This document shows, piece by piece, positions 33,894 to 42,903 of a DNA stretch of 64,000 nt. Made by a program: the position numbers and the translations under genes. The stretch is from Corythucha ciliata. Taxonomy: Eukaryota; Arthropoda; Insecta; Hemiptera; Tingidae. The DNA is taken from positions 27,384,198 through 27,448,197 of the forward strand of contig CM075937.1 of NCBI GenBank assembly GCA_038030265.1, written 5' to 3'. Each line of letters begins with the position of its first letter. Position 1 is the first letter of the stretch. The notes under the pieces are model-generated. The model searched no databases. It was not told the origin of the DNA and saw only the letters and a program-made list of their open reading frames with translations.

Positions 33894-34920
33894 AGGTTCT
33901 CTTAAAGGTTCTGGATTATTGTGCCGCTCTTGGATCGGTTGATCTAGTCTAGAGTCCCTCTCACCGTATGAGGTTGAGGAGGTCCTCAGCTAGTGTCTCG
34001 CTGGCCGGAACATAAAATCAGGCGTGTGAAGCCCGAAAATGCTGATCCTGCGAAGATAGCTCTCTCCTCTTAATAAAAGGTCAGAGGTCGTCGCTTCTTA
34101 GAAGCGATAAGAGATAATCGCTAACTGGACCCTTGAGCACGAGAGTGACAAGAATGATGAGCTAGCGCGCGCCGAGTGCGTTGCACCCGAAGAGATAAGC
34201 CCCTGCACCGGGGTGTGTTCTTTAGAACGGCCCGCCGAGGGTATGTTTTTTAAAAACTCCCCACGGCGGGTATGCTCCTTAGAACTGCCCTCCACAGGTA
34301 CGTCCCTGGTCCCATCAATGTCGTGTTTGACCTCGGTGGTATCCATGGACGGAGCAGCCGGTGACTGCGGCGTTCACGGAAGCTTCTCTGAGCACCTTCC
34401 GAGTTCTTCATATAAACTTCTGGGTGAGCCCTTGAAGGTCCTGCCAGAAGCCAGGGTAATATAAGTCCACCGCCGGCAGAGCCCTGCATGCCGTAAGCGC
34501 CGAGGCCTGCGGTAAGCCTATTACACCAGGGATCGGCCGGTGCCCTGGGGGTCCGTTCAAAGCACACTTTGCCCCCTGTGCCATGCAGATCTTAGGTACG
34601 GACCAAACACCTTGTCTTGGGGGGGGGGGGATAGCTGGAGGAGGTAGGAGACGCCACCCCCTTCTGTCCCGGACTCAGGACAGCCCCTAACCCGTTGTTT
34701 GTCCACGGGGTCGTATTCGGCCCCCATGTCCAATGGGTGTGTCCGATAACGGACTCTCCACCGCACACGGTGCGCCTTATTCCGACCCAACCCACCATCG
34801 CACCGTATCAGGGAGCGGGTCGGCCCAATGGTGGGGTCCCCCATCCGCAACCCGGGGGACGCGCCCGATAGGGGAAACGAACCCCGTGAAAGGTTTGTAG
34901 CCATTCACACGGATCAAGTC
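33894..34920. other. GC-rich unidentified segment
   Basis: From about 33960 the composition becomes distinctly GC-rich and free of the local repeat families. It ends abruptly at the ~295-bp array (34929). Frames are open on both strands (for example 34904-34557 minus, 115 codons) but show no domain. Repeated words near 34210-34300 (GTATGYTYYTTARAAC, CCGCCGAGG) suggest a short tandem. I suspect a 5' UTR of an unrecognised retroelement; this is unproven. Confidence 0.4.
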
Positions 34921-34928
34921 CGTCACGG

Positions 34929-35985
34929 GACGTATACTCCATGTTAGAGTAGCCTTTGATTCCCATTTTAATTTTTTGAAAAAGTCGATGGGGAGGGGGT
35001 GTTGCCCCCGGAGGAGAAGTAAGCGTGTGGTCTTGTTAGCAAGATAACTCTCGAAGAAATCAATTTAGCGGAACGCGCTTTGGCACAAAAATCAGTACTC
35101 ATAAGACCCCGGTCGGTATTGCATTTGGGCCAAATCGGTCGAAGTGGAGGGGGGGAATAGGGGTTGAAATGTTCAAAAAATCACTATAAATCACCAGTTG
35201 ATTCTAGAAGCATAATATTCGGTACGTATACTCCATGTTAGAGTAGCCTTTGATTTCCATTTTAATTTTTTGAAAAAGTCGAAGGGGAGGGGGTGTTGCC
35301 CCCGGAGTGGAAGTAAGCGTGTGGTCTTGTTAGCAAGATAACTCTCGAAGAAATCAATTTAGCGGAACGCGCTTTGGCACAAAAATCAGTAGTCAGAAGA
35401 CCCCGGCCGGTATTGCATTTGGGCCAAATCGGTCAAGGTGGAGGGGGGGAATAGGGGTTAAATGGTCGAAAAATCACTATAAATCACCAGTTGATTCTAG
35501 AAGCATTATATTCGGTACGTATACTCCATGTTTTAGTAGCCTTTGATTCTCATTTTAATTTTTCGAAAAATTCAAGGTGGTGGGGGTGGTCCTTCCGGTG
35601 TGGAAGTGTAAAAATAGCGTTGAACTTCACTAGTTCATCTTAGCGCTCTAAAATTCGACTCAATAATTTAATGTAACGAAAGCCCTGGGTTTCATTGAAT
35701 TTTATCGAAAACTTTGATGGGGGATGAAATTTCAAAAATCGCTTAAATTCACACGTTTAGGTATTATAAAATACGGCACAAAAATTTAATATAACAAAGC
35801 CCTTGGAAAACTACCGAAACTTTTCGACATTTTTGAAGAGAGGGTGGTGAAAATTAAGGAAGAAGTTGGGCTTAGTGAAACAAATTAGGGTATCAAAATT
35901 ATTACTTCTGGTACGGCTTAGGGTATCCGTATACGGAATGAAATGCACTCTTTCCGACCGCCAGCTGCCGGAGCGAATTTTTTTT
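34929..35985 (+). repeat. Tandem array of ~295-bp units with unique tail
   Basis: Unit starts (CGTATACTCCATGTTAGAG) fall at about 34929, 35224 and 35516, giving a period of 292-295 bp. Each unit holds TTAGCAAGATAACTCTCG, GGAACGCGCTTTGGCAC, GGTATTGCATTTGGGCC, a G-run and CACCAGTTGATTCTAGAAGC. A ~380-bp single-copy tail ends at CAGCTGCCGGAGCGA (35968-35982). Two to three units are present. Copies with the same tail occur at 20446-21070 and, inverted, at 50295-51310. It is non-coding. Confidence 0.9.
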
Positions 35986-35991
35986 TAAAGA

Positions 35992-36178
35992 CTCGTTTTA
36001 ATCTTCAGGAAATTCCGCATATGCAATTGTTTTCCTTTTTTCAAATTTCATCCCAGAAGTTATTTTAAATTCGCCTTGAACTTCTACCTTGTAATTTCTC
36101 CGTTTTTTTTTTCGACTTATTTGAAAGAAGGAAAACTACTGCATATGCGGAATTTCCTGAAGATTAAAATTAGTCCTT
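35992..36178. mobile_element. ~185-bp palindromic element
   Basis: The arms TTTTAATCTTCAGGAAATTC, then CGCATATGC, and the reverse ...GCATATGCGGAATTTCCTGA, AGATTAAAA match across a ~100-nt loop. It has the same ends as the palindrome embedded at 36384-36573. Confidence 0.85.
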
Positions 36179-36284
36179 AAAAACCTGGATTGGTGGAGAA
36201 ATAAGGCCAGAAAATGTATGCCGAGAAGTAGGCGAGGATGATTGGAGGAGGGTCGAGGAATCATCACTGCAGTTCCCCCTTAAG

Positions 36285-36660
36285 GAGTTGTACATGTGTT
36301 TTCTCGACTCCCCTCCAATCCTACCTCGCCCACTCGGCGTTCGTAAATTATCGCCGTATTTATGCACCAATCCTGGATTTCAAGGTCTCATTTAAATCTT
36401 CAGGAAATTCCGCACAACCGTACGATCTTCTTTTTTCATGTTTCGTCCCTAAAATAACTGTAAAACGCACATAAACGTTTACCCTGAAAATTCACATTCT
36501 TTCGACGACTTATTCAGGAAAGCAAGATCTTACGGTTCTGCGGAATTTCCTGAAGATTTAAATGAGACCTTAAAATCCAGGATTGGTGCAGAAATACGGC
36601 GATAATTTTCGTAACGCTGAGTTGGCGAGGTAAGATTGGAGGGGGGTCGAGGAAAGACAT
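36285..36660. mobile_element. Nested palindrome, ~375 bp
   Basis: The inner hairpin 36384-36573 is built from AATCTTCAGGAAATTCCGCA arms. It sits inside a second inverted repeat (36290-36383 and 36574-36655: CTCGACTCCCCTCCAATC / GATTGGAGGGGGGTCGAGG). The outer arms are shared with 36180-36280 and with the hairpin at 14670-15003, so one element has inserted into another of similar structure. Confidence 0.8.
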
Positions 36661-36699
36661 GTATTGTATAACTCACCCTTGAAGGAGATGTAAAGGTTA

Positions 36700-38154
36700 A
36701 GGTGGGTTTCTGAATACGACCCGTAGTCTTGGCTCATTAAAAACCAATTTCACGGGGTTGACTCACCCCAAAAAGCAATTTCTAGCAAGAACTGTAGAGT
36801 TTTGCGCTGTTGCCCCGTTCAAGAAGCAACAATTTTAATCTTTCAAACCCCGAGTTTTGCGGATCTGGCCCTTTTAGAAATAAAGTCCCCGGTCCGGCAG
36901 ATTCAAAAACAAAATTTTGTGTGGTTGGCTCATCAGTTGCTTGAGACCCATATCTGCTGCTATTCAAGAGAGAGAGGGAAGGAGTGAGTGAATGGGAGAG
37001 AAAAATGCCTCCCTAAAAAACTGTTGCAAATGTGTGGTTATTGCCACCGGGGGCCTGTGCCTCCTTTATTATCCGTTTAGATAACCCTGCATTACAGAAA
37101 GTTAAATTCCTGCTCAAAACATGAAATCCTGGCAAATTTATCAGTTTTTCTTTGTTGGTAAGGTATGGGGGTCTTCTCTATGCTCCAAAGCTATCAGTTT
37201 AGTGGAAGGGCCAAATTTGTCAATCCAAAAACATGCAAAATGCTGTGTGTGTTTGTTTACAATCTTCAGTTTAGTGGAAGGGCCTTATGCTTCCATTTTT
37301 CGAGCACATATTCATCAATTTATGAGTATACCTAAACAATGATTTTCTTCATAAATTGTTTCGAAATTGGTCATTCAAAAATGTCATAGGCAATTATGGC
37401 AAATTAGCCACCTCATCTTGACGACTACGCCCTTGTCGGAAGAGGTCGTTTTCCTTTAATTTGATGGGAACTGCGTAAGTAGTTGCCCATGAATGTCCTT
37501 TTAGATGAGAAAAATTAAGATATAATGATGATATAATAATAACAAAAGAAAAAAAATAAATTAGTTATTGGAATGTAGCCCCCGAGTTATATTGCTTGCC
37601 CGAAAAACGAGTACACATTTAAGCTCCTAAACCGGAGTTTGGTTTAGTATACATTGAGAAAATGAGAAGTTAACACTGGCTCCTCGACAAAAGATATGTG
37701 CACAGGATTTTTTGCTGCTTTCGCACGTGATTTGTAGCATGATTTCAAGGGTGAGTGTTGTGATTTGGGCATTAAATTAATTTTTGCTAGCTCGATTGAC
37801 CAAATTCTGAATTAGCGGTTAATTTAGTCAAAATAATTTAGTTTGTGTCCGGGAAAACTGTTCCTGAAGTGTAAAGGTTGTTTTTGTTGTCTCTAGTTTG
37901 TTTGTTATTGCTGTTTTTTTCTGTTTTGTTTTGTTGTTTCTCGTTCTTTCTCTCTCTACTATTTATTGATCGCGTGTCGTCGAGTGGTATTTCAGTAGGT
38001 GTTATCCGTGAAGGAGGAAGAGTGACGAGTAATTGTAAGACGTGGACTATATGTATACTACTGTGAATTCCTTTCTATTGTAATTACTCATTGAAAAATT
38101 AACTGACGATAATATGGTATATAACATGCTAGTACTATCGACCGGAGGTTCCGG
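36700..38154. other. No gene seen; weak minisatellite then unique AT-rich DNA
   Basis: 36710-36930 has the CAAAAACCAATTTCACGG-type degenerate repeat. A short direct repeat (ATCAGTTTAGTGGAAGGGCC / TTCAGTTTAGTGGAAGGGCC) occurs at about 37193 and 37266. Otherwise nothing is recognised. Confidence 0.5.
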
Positions 38155-39515
38155 AGTTATGATTTTTTTTTGTATAAAAAAAAGTAACCAATGCTTGCTT
38201 CAAAAAATCCGCAATTTCTCGGCCTATATCGCACCAAATCCAAAAAATGATGTCATTTTCAGAAACTACGGAACATTTCCTTTAGGATAGAGGCCATTTT
38301 ATTGCTTGAAATAATCGTCAACACCCAGAAATCTGGCATTTTTTCCATAAATTTACGTGTCCTCTAAAATTTGTCCGTTTTACGAAAAGTCGCTGTACCC
38401 AAACAGCTTCCTCAACAGATTTTCGGTGTATCACAAAAACTTCCCCGTCTTCTAAGTTTCCTTTTGCCGTGTTCACATTTCATGTTACCACTGACGTTTC
38501 TCACAAAAACGTCACGAGAATGCACAAAAACCGTGTTTTAACGAACATGGACCATTGTCTACGGTATTGGTGAAGGGTGCAGGGAGATCGGCAGTAAGTG
38601 AGAACAGGATATCTTACCATGTTTGGGTAAAACTACGTTACCTACTGTAGTAAAATGGTACCTTCGGAAGTGTCCTACGTCGATCCATCGATCGATCTAC
38701 GTCCGGTCCGAGGCATTCGATTTGACCCCTTCCCCCATCAGTGATTCATTAAATTGTCGCCATTCAGGGGGGGAGGGTATAATTAAATGCCGTTTGCCTA
38801 CGATATCTTTCTCTTCCTAAAATATCCTCTTCTCCCTTTCTAAAACAGTATTTTGACAGAAAAATATAGGCAGTTACCTATGTGCCAGATGCCAACAGTA
38901 TTCGTGAAGGGTGCTCAGAGATGGATGGCAGAAATGGATGGGGGGGGGGGGTCACATTGAATGTCTCTTGCCAGCGATATCTTCTCCATGGTAAGATATC
39001 CTGTTCTCACTTATTGCCGATCTCCCTGCACCCTTCACGAATACCGTAGACAATGGCCCATGTTCCGTAAAAACACGGTTTTTGTGCATTCTCGTGACGT
39101 TTTCGTGAGAAACGTCAGTGGTAACATGAAATGTGAACACGCCAAAAGGAAGCTTAGCAGACGGGGAAGTTTTTGTGATACATCGAAAATCTGTTGAGAA
39201 AGCTGTTTGGGTACAGCGACTTTTCGTAAAACGGACAAATTTTGGAGGCCACGTAAATTTATGGAAAAAATGCCAGATTTCTGGATGTTGACGATTATTT
39301 CAAGCAATAAAATGGCTTCTATCCCAAAGGAAATGTTCCGTAGTTTCCGAAAATGGCATCACTTTTTGGATTTGCTGCGATATAAGCCGAGCAGTTGCGG
39401 ATTTTTTGAAGCAAGCACTGGTTACTTTTATAAACACAAAAAAAAATCATAACTCCGGAACGGATCGACGTAGGACACTTCCGAAGGTACCATTTTACTC
39501 CAGTTTTAACCAAAC
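38155..39515. repeat. ~1.36-kb inverted repeat with circularly permuted arms
   Basis: Segment A (38155-38620: CCGGAGTTATGATTTTTTT ... GAGAACAGGATATCTTACC) is inverted at 38985-39457. Segment B (38625-38690: TAAAATGGTACCTTCGGAAG, TGTCCTACGTCGATCC) is inverted at 39460-39510. Reading the right half backwards gives B then A, while the left half gives A then B, so the arms are permuted rather than a simple hairpin. Shared words include TTGCCGTGTTCACATTTCAT and AATCGTCAACA. It is non-coding. Confidence 0.8.
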
Positions 39516-39995
39516 ATTTTTGTCACACTTATATACGGATCCACCCTGTATATAAAAGCTGAGAAATTTTGCTAACGCGCGCGATATGAGCTGCGAGAAT
39601 AGGCCCGCATGCAGGAACCCGGCTGTTTTGCTGTGAAACGTGAAATTCAGGTGACAACTCTGACTGTGTTTGCTATACTCGTATAATGTAGAGTATGCCT
39701 CCGCCGTTTGGAAACCGAAAATCTTCTGCTTGAGGTTCAATTGATTATTTCCTGGTCACTTTTGTGAGATAAAAAAGTTCTTTCCACTCCGATCTCTTTC
39801 ACCGCGCACTCACGCTCGTGCTCGGCCTATTTCACCGAGCACTTTTTAGGGTTACACGACCGAATAGAATAGTAATTTTATAAATTTATCAGTTCTAACT
39901 ATAATCGTTGAAATGGCGTTTATAGCTTGTAAATGGAATAGTGGAAAAAAGCTCGGTCCGAAGAAATTCGCACAGCGAATCAGGAGCAGGGGGGA
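39516..39995. other. Short intergenic region before the candidate gene
   Basis: At 39518-39555 it holds a diverged TTTGTCACACTTAT...CACCCTGTATATA terminus like that of 46845-46996. A TCAGTT initiator-like motif is at 39889-39894. No gene is seen. Confidence 0.4.
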
Positions 39996-40365
39996 ATGGC
40001 CCGGCAGCGTCAACAAATCCTTGGAGTAACTGATGATTGTATGTTGAAGTTTCCAACATTCAAAGGTGTTCGAGGGAGAAAACCCGCATATGAAAACGTG
40101 TTCAACGCAATGCCGGATCGAGGTACGTATTTTCCTTGGGGATAAAAATAAATGGTGACGCCCTGAGACTATTAGGAGGTATCATTCTGCATACCTTCAG
40201 CTTCAAACTATGTCCAATTCAGCGCCCTAGGCTAAAATGACTGAACCGACCACCGCGGTCAACATTTATTATTGGTATATTTTGCGCAGGGTTACATTTT
40301 ATCTTTTTCGAGCAGAACATCGACAGCGTAGAAGACTCGGAGCCAGAATAAGGGGCAGTTATTAA
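39996..40365 (+). CDS. Candidate small two-exon gene or 5' exon
   Basis: Not recognised. Exon 39996-40122 starts ATGGCCCGGCAG and ends at a strong donor (CGAG|GTACGT) after 42 codons: MARQRQQILGVTDDCMLKFP and then TFKGVRGRKPAYENVFNAMP. Two acceptors keep the frame. CAG|AACATC at 40315 gives a basic tail ending at TAA 40363-40365 (58 aa). GCAG|GGTTAC at 40290 gives an acidic tail ending in DSVEDSEPE. The composition looks coding and the splice signals are good. It could be an alternative 5' exon of the next gene, but its phase does not join that gene's first exon. Confidence is limited by its small size. Confidence 0.35.
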
Positions 40366-40623
40366 ATGTTAATCGTTCTCTAATAACTTTAGTCAGGTTA
40401 TAAAATGCTACGGATTAGTCATTTGCCAAAATTACAAAAAGAACCTGAATTACGTCAACATTTTCAGATTATGATCTTGTTTTTACTCTCCAGTAGTCAT
40501 TACCTTCAAGTTTATTTTGAAACTACAAACTTGGTAAAACTTCTTCAGCGAAGTCTCAACATCGTTTTAGCCCCAATCTCTTTGTCATGGACATGGTACT
40601 TTTACATATTCACTTAAATAAAC

Positions 40624-42795
40624 ATGAATCCTTACGTTTCCGAAAATCGACAGATTAAACTAATCGCCGACAAAACGTGGTGGCCAGACGACGGACACTT
40701 GGACGGCTACAGAACAGCGAACTACGACTTGTGGATGACTATTAAAAAGGACGTCATCGAGGAGTGTACCAAGGAGCGCTCCGATAAACTTGAAGTGAGG
40801 TTGTTATCTAAAGGGAGGAAAAAACTAAAAAGAAATTGTAAGTTTTATAATTAAAACAAATCACAGTCCACAGTGCAATCTAGTCAAGGGTGACGCACCC
40901 GAGGGAGCGTCTTTGCCGGTCCTGTCGTCGCGGTATAACTCGGCCGATCCTAAATCGATTCTGAGGCAAAACCAGTGGCCAGTGGCTTTAATGAAAAACT
41001 ACCCTCAACTCGGTGAGATTCTAAATCGGAGCCGTTTTCAATATGACTCATATTTTAGCCGAGATTCTCGTTTAAGTATGCCAGCTATGCTTTATTAGAA
41101 ATTTGTGTTTTAAATTAGCCTTTCTTTCTTAACTTTCTAATCCAGAAATCGAAGATAATTGTAATCTTCCATTCTCAATAAACACTCTAGAAGAACTCGA
41201 ATTGTATCATAAGACGTGCTCTTCGGCAACTAGGAATATTTGGGACAATCCGAATGATTCTGGTTGTTACTTGTCTTAACTCTTTTTCGTATTCTCTAAT
41301 TTCAGCTTATTAAGAGCTCTAAAAGAAACAAAATTCTTTGTTTCGTAGATAAGAGTCCAAATGACGGCGAAGATGTCTTAACCCGTGCCTTTCAACTTCA
41401 ATCTTACCCTTCAGTATCGTTGCCTCCTCGTCAATGGTAATAGTTTTATTAAAGAAAAAAGTTATGAAATAATTTAATTGTAAATAAAATGACAATGGAA
41501 GCCCTGCACCTCGTCTGCCTGATGTTTTTGATTCTACCTACGAGAACGAAGTGTTCCCATATAGGCAAATTGAGCAAGTAAGCTTTCTCTGCCGAGTCCT
41601 CCAACTGTTATTACAATAGCTCCTTTCAATCTTCACTAGCAGAATGTTTCCTGTCAAGAAAAAGAGGGCATGAAAAATACTATTGAAAACAGTTCGATGC
41701 AACTATTTCAGCCAATGTTTCAACATTATGGTAAACATTTTTTATGTTCCTTTCTTTGCACTTGGCGAGGACACTCGAACTTGAATGAGCATTGACAGAT
41801 TCGTAACCCTACCCCGACATTTTAAATTTCGATGGATGTGAATCACTTCCTTAACCAGTAAATATTTCAACACATTAGTATGCCTCCTTCCACCTCTCCT
41901 CCTAATCCGAAATGTATGGCAAGACAAGAACACGATTATAGTCTTCTACAACTACCGCCGCGGCGAAACATAAGCATTATCTTCACCTGTCACGAAATGG
42001 TGAAATAACGTTGCAGCGTCGTTCATTTTGAATGAAATAATAAAACATGAGCGTTGAGCGCGTTAAAATCCAATGAGTGAATGAAGACACACGGAAGGGG
42101 CGGGCTGCTGCATACTCTGCCTCTTAACCTGTAGCAGTTAGGAGTGGTCAGGTTCAAGCGTAAATGTCACAACCAACGACATCGTTCCCTCTCACTCTTT
42201 CGCAAACTGACTTTTTCCACCGTTACAATTTATTTTAAAGAATGACCCCGATACCATGGAGAACCAGTTTACGAATCATTTGATTCATTTTTTATTGAAA
42301 ATATAGGGGGCGTAGCTCAGATGGTAGAGCGCTCGCTTAGCATGCGAGAGGTACCGGGATCGATACCCGGCGCCTCCAAATTTTAATATTTTAATATCAA
42401 AAGATCATTAATTTTTGTAAAATTACCCTGCAGATTGTGGAAAACAAGCAGCTCCTCCCAATAAATCAGAAAATGTGTTCAGTAAGACCATCTCATAAAT
42501 AAAGGTTGTTCTTTTGGGCAACTACCAATAATTTTAAAATTGAATATTTTCTTCAGGACAGAATCTCAACTGGTTCAATGAGTATGTGAAAAGTAAGTCA
42601 AAATTAAATAAATTGACGAAAGCGAAACCGAAGTGAATTGTTACAGACTTGCCTGTGGAAAACCTGGAACAAACGCTTACGTGGCTTCGCACTGTCTACC
42701 CCAGAAGAGCGAATGACTTTCAATGTTTAACTGAAATGGTGAACCGATTCGATTTATTTGAGGGGCAGCTTCAAAAGGATAATTTTCCGCCTTAA
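40624..42795 (+). CDS. Unrecognised nine-exon gene, 303-aa product
   Basis: Exons: 40624-40794, 40874-41012, 41146-41262, 41349-41436, 41502-41577, 41643-41730, 42434-42481, 42557-42592 and 42647-42795. All phases agree and the sum is 912 nt. The protein begins MNPYVSENRQIKLIADKTWW and is hydrophilic. It has no signal peptide, membrane segment or motif I can name; notable stretches are WWPDDGHLDGYRTANYDLWM near residue 20 and, at the C-terminus, a helical LEQTLTWLRTVYPRRANDF. Introns are mostly 65-133 nt; intron 6 (41731-42433) is longer and carries a tRNA-Ala on the same strand. AATAAA lies at 42864-42869. The exon 5 acceptor (GGAAG) is weak and exon boundaries 4-5 are the least certain. The next gene starts 108 bp downstream on the same strand. 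Confidence 0.65.
42306..42378 (+). tRNA. tRNA-Ala (anticodon AGC)
   Basis: The 73-nt cloverleaf folds cleanly. The acceptor GGGGGCG pairs with CGCCTCC (one G-U), with discriminator A. The D-arm is AGCTCAGATGGTAGAGC. The anticodon stem-loop is CTCGCTTAGCATGCGAG with AGC at the anticodon. The T-arm is CCGGGATCGATACCCGG. Internal pol III boxes A (TAGCTCAGATGG) and B (GGATCGATACC) are present. No intron and no genomic CCA. It sits within intron 6 of the 303-aa gene, same strand. A TTTT run for pol III termination follows at about 42381-42384. Confidence 0.97.
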
Positions 42796-42903
42796 AAAAG
42801 TTCTAATTATTTTCCAGACAGCATTAACTTGTATCACGACTCATTTAATATACTTTTATGAGGAATAAAAATCAATGAATGTTCGTAAATTTAAATTTTT
42901 CAA

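Noticed and set aside
34929..35600. CRISPR array
   Set aside because: Units are ~295 bp with no short repeat/unique spacer pattern, and the genome is eukaryotic.
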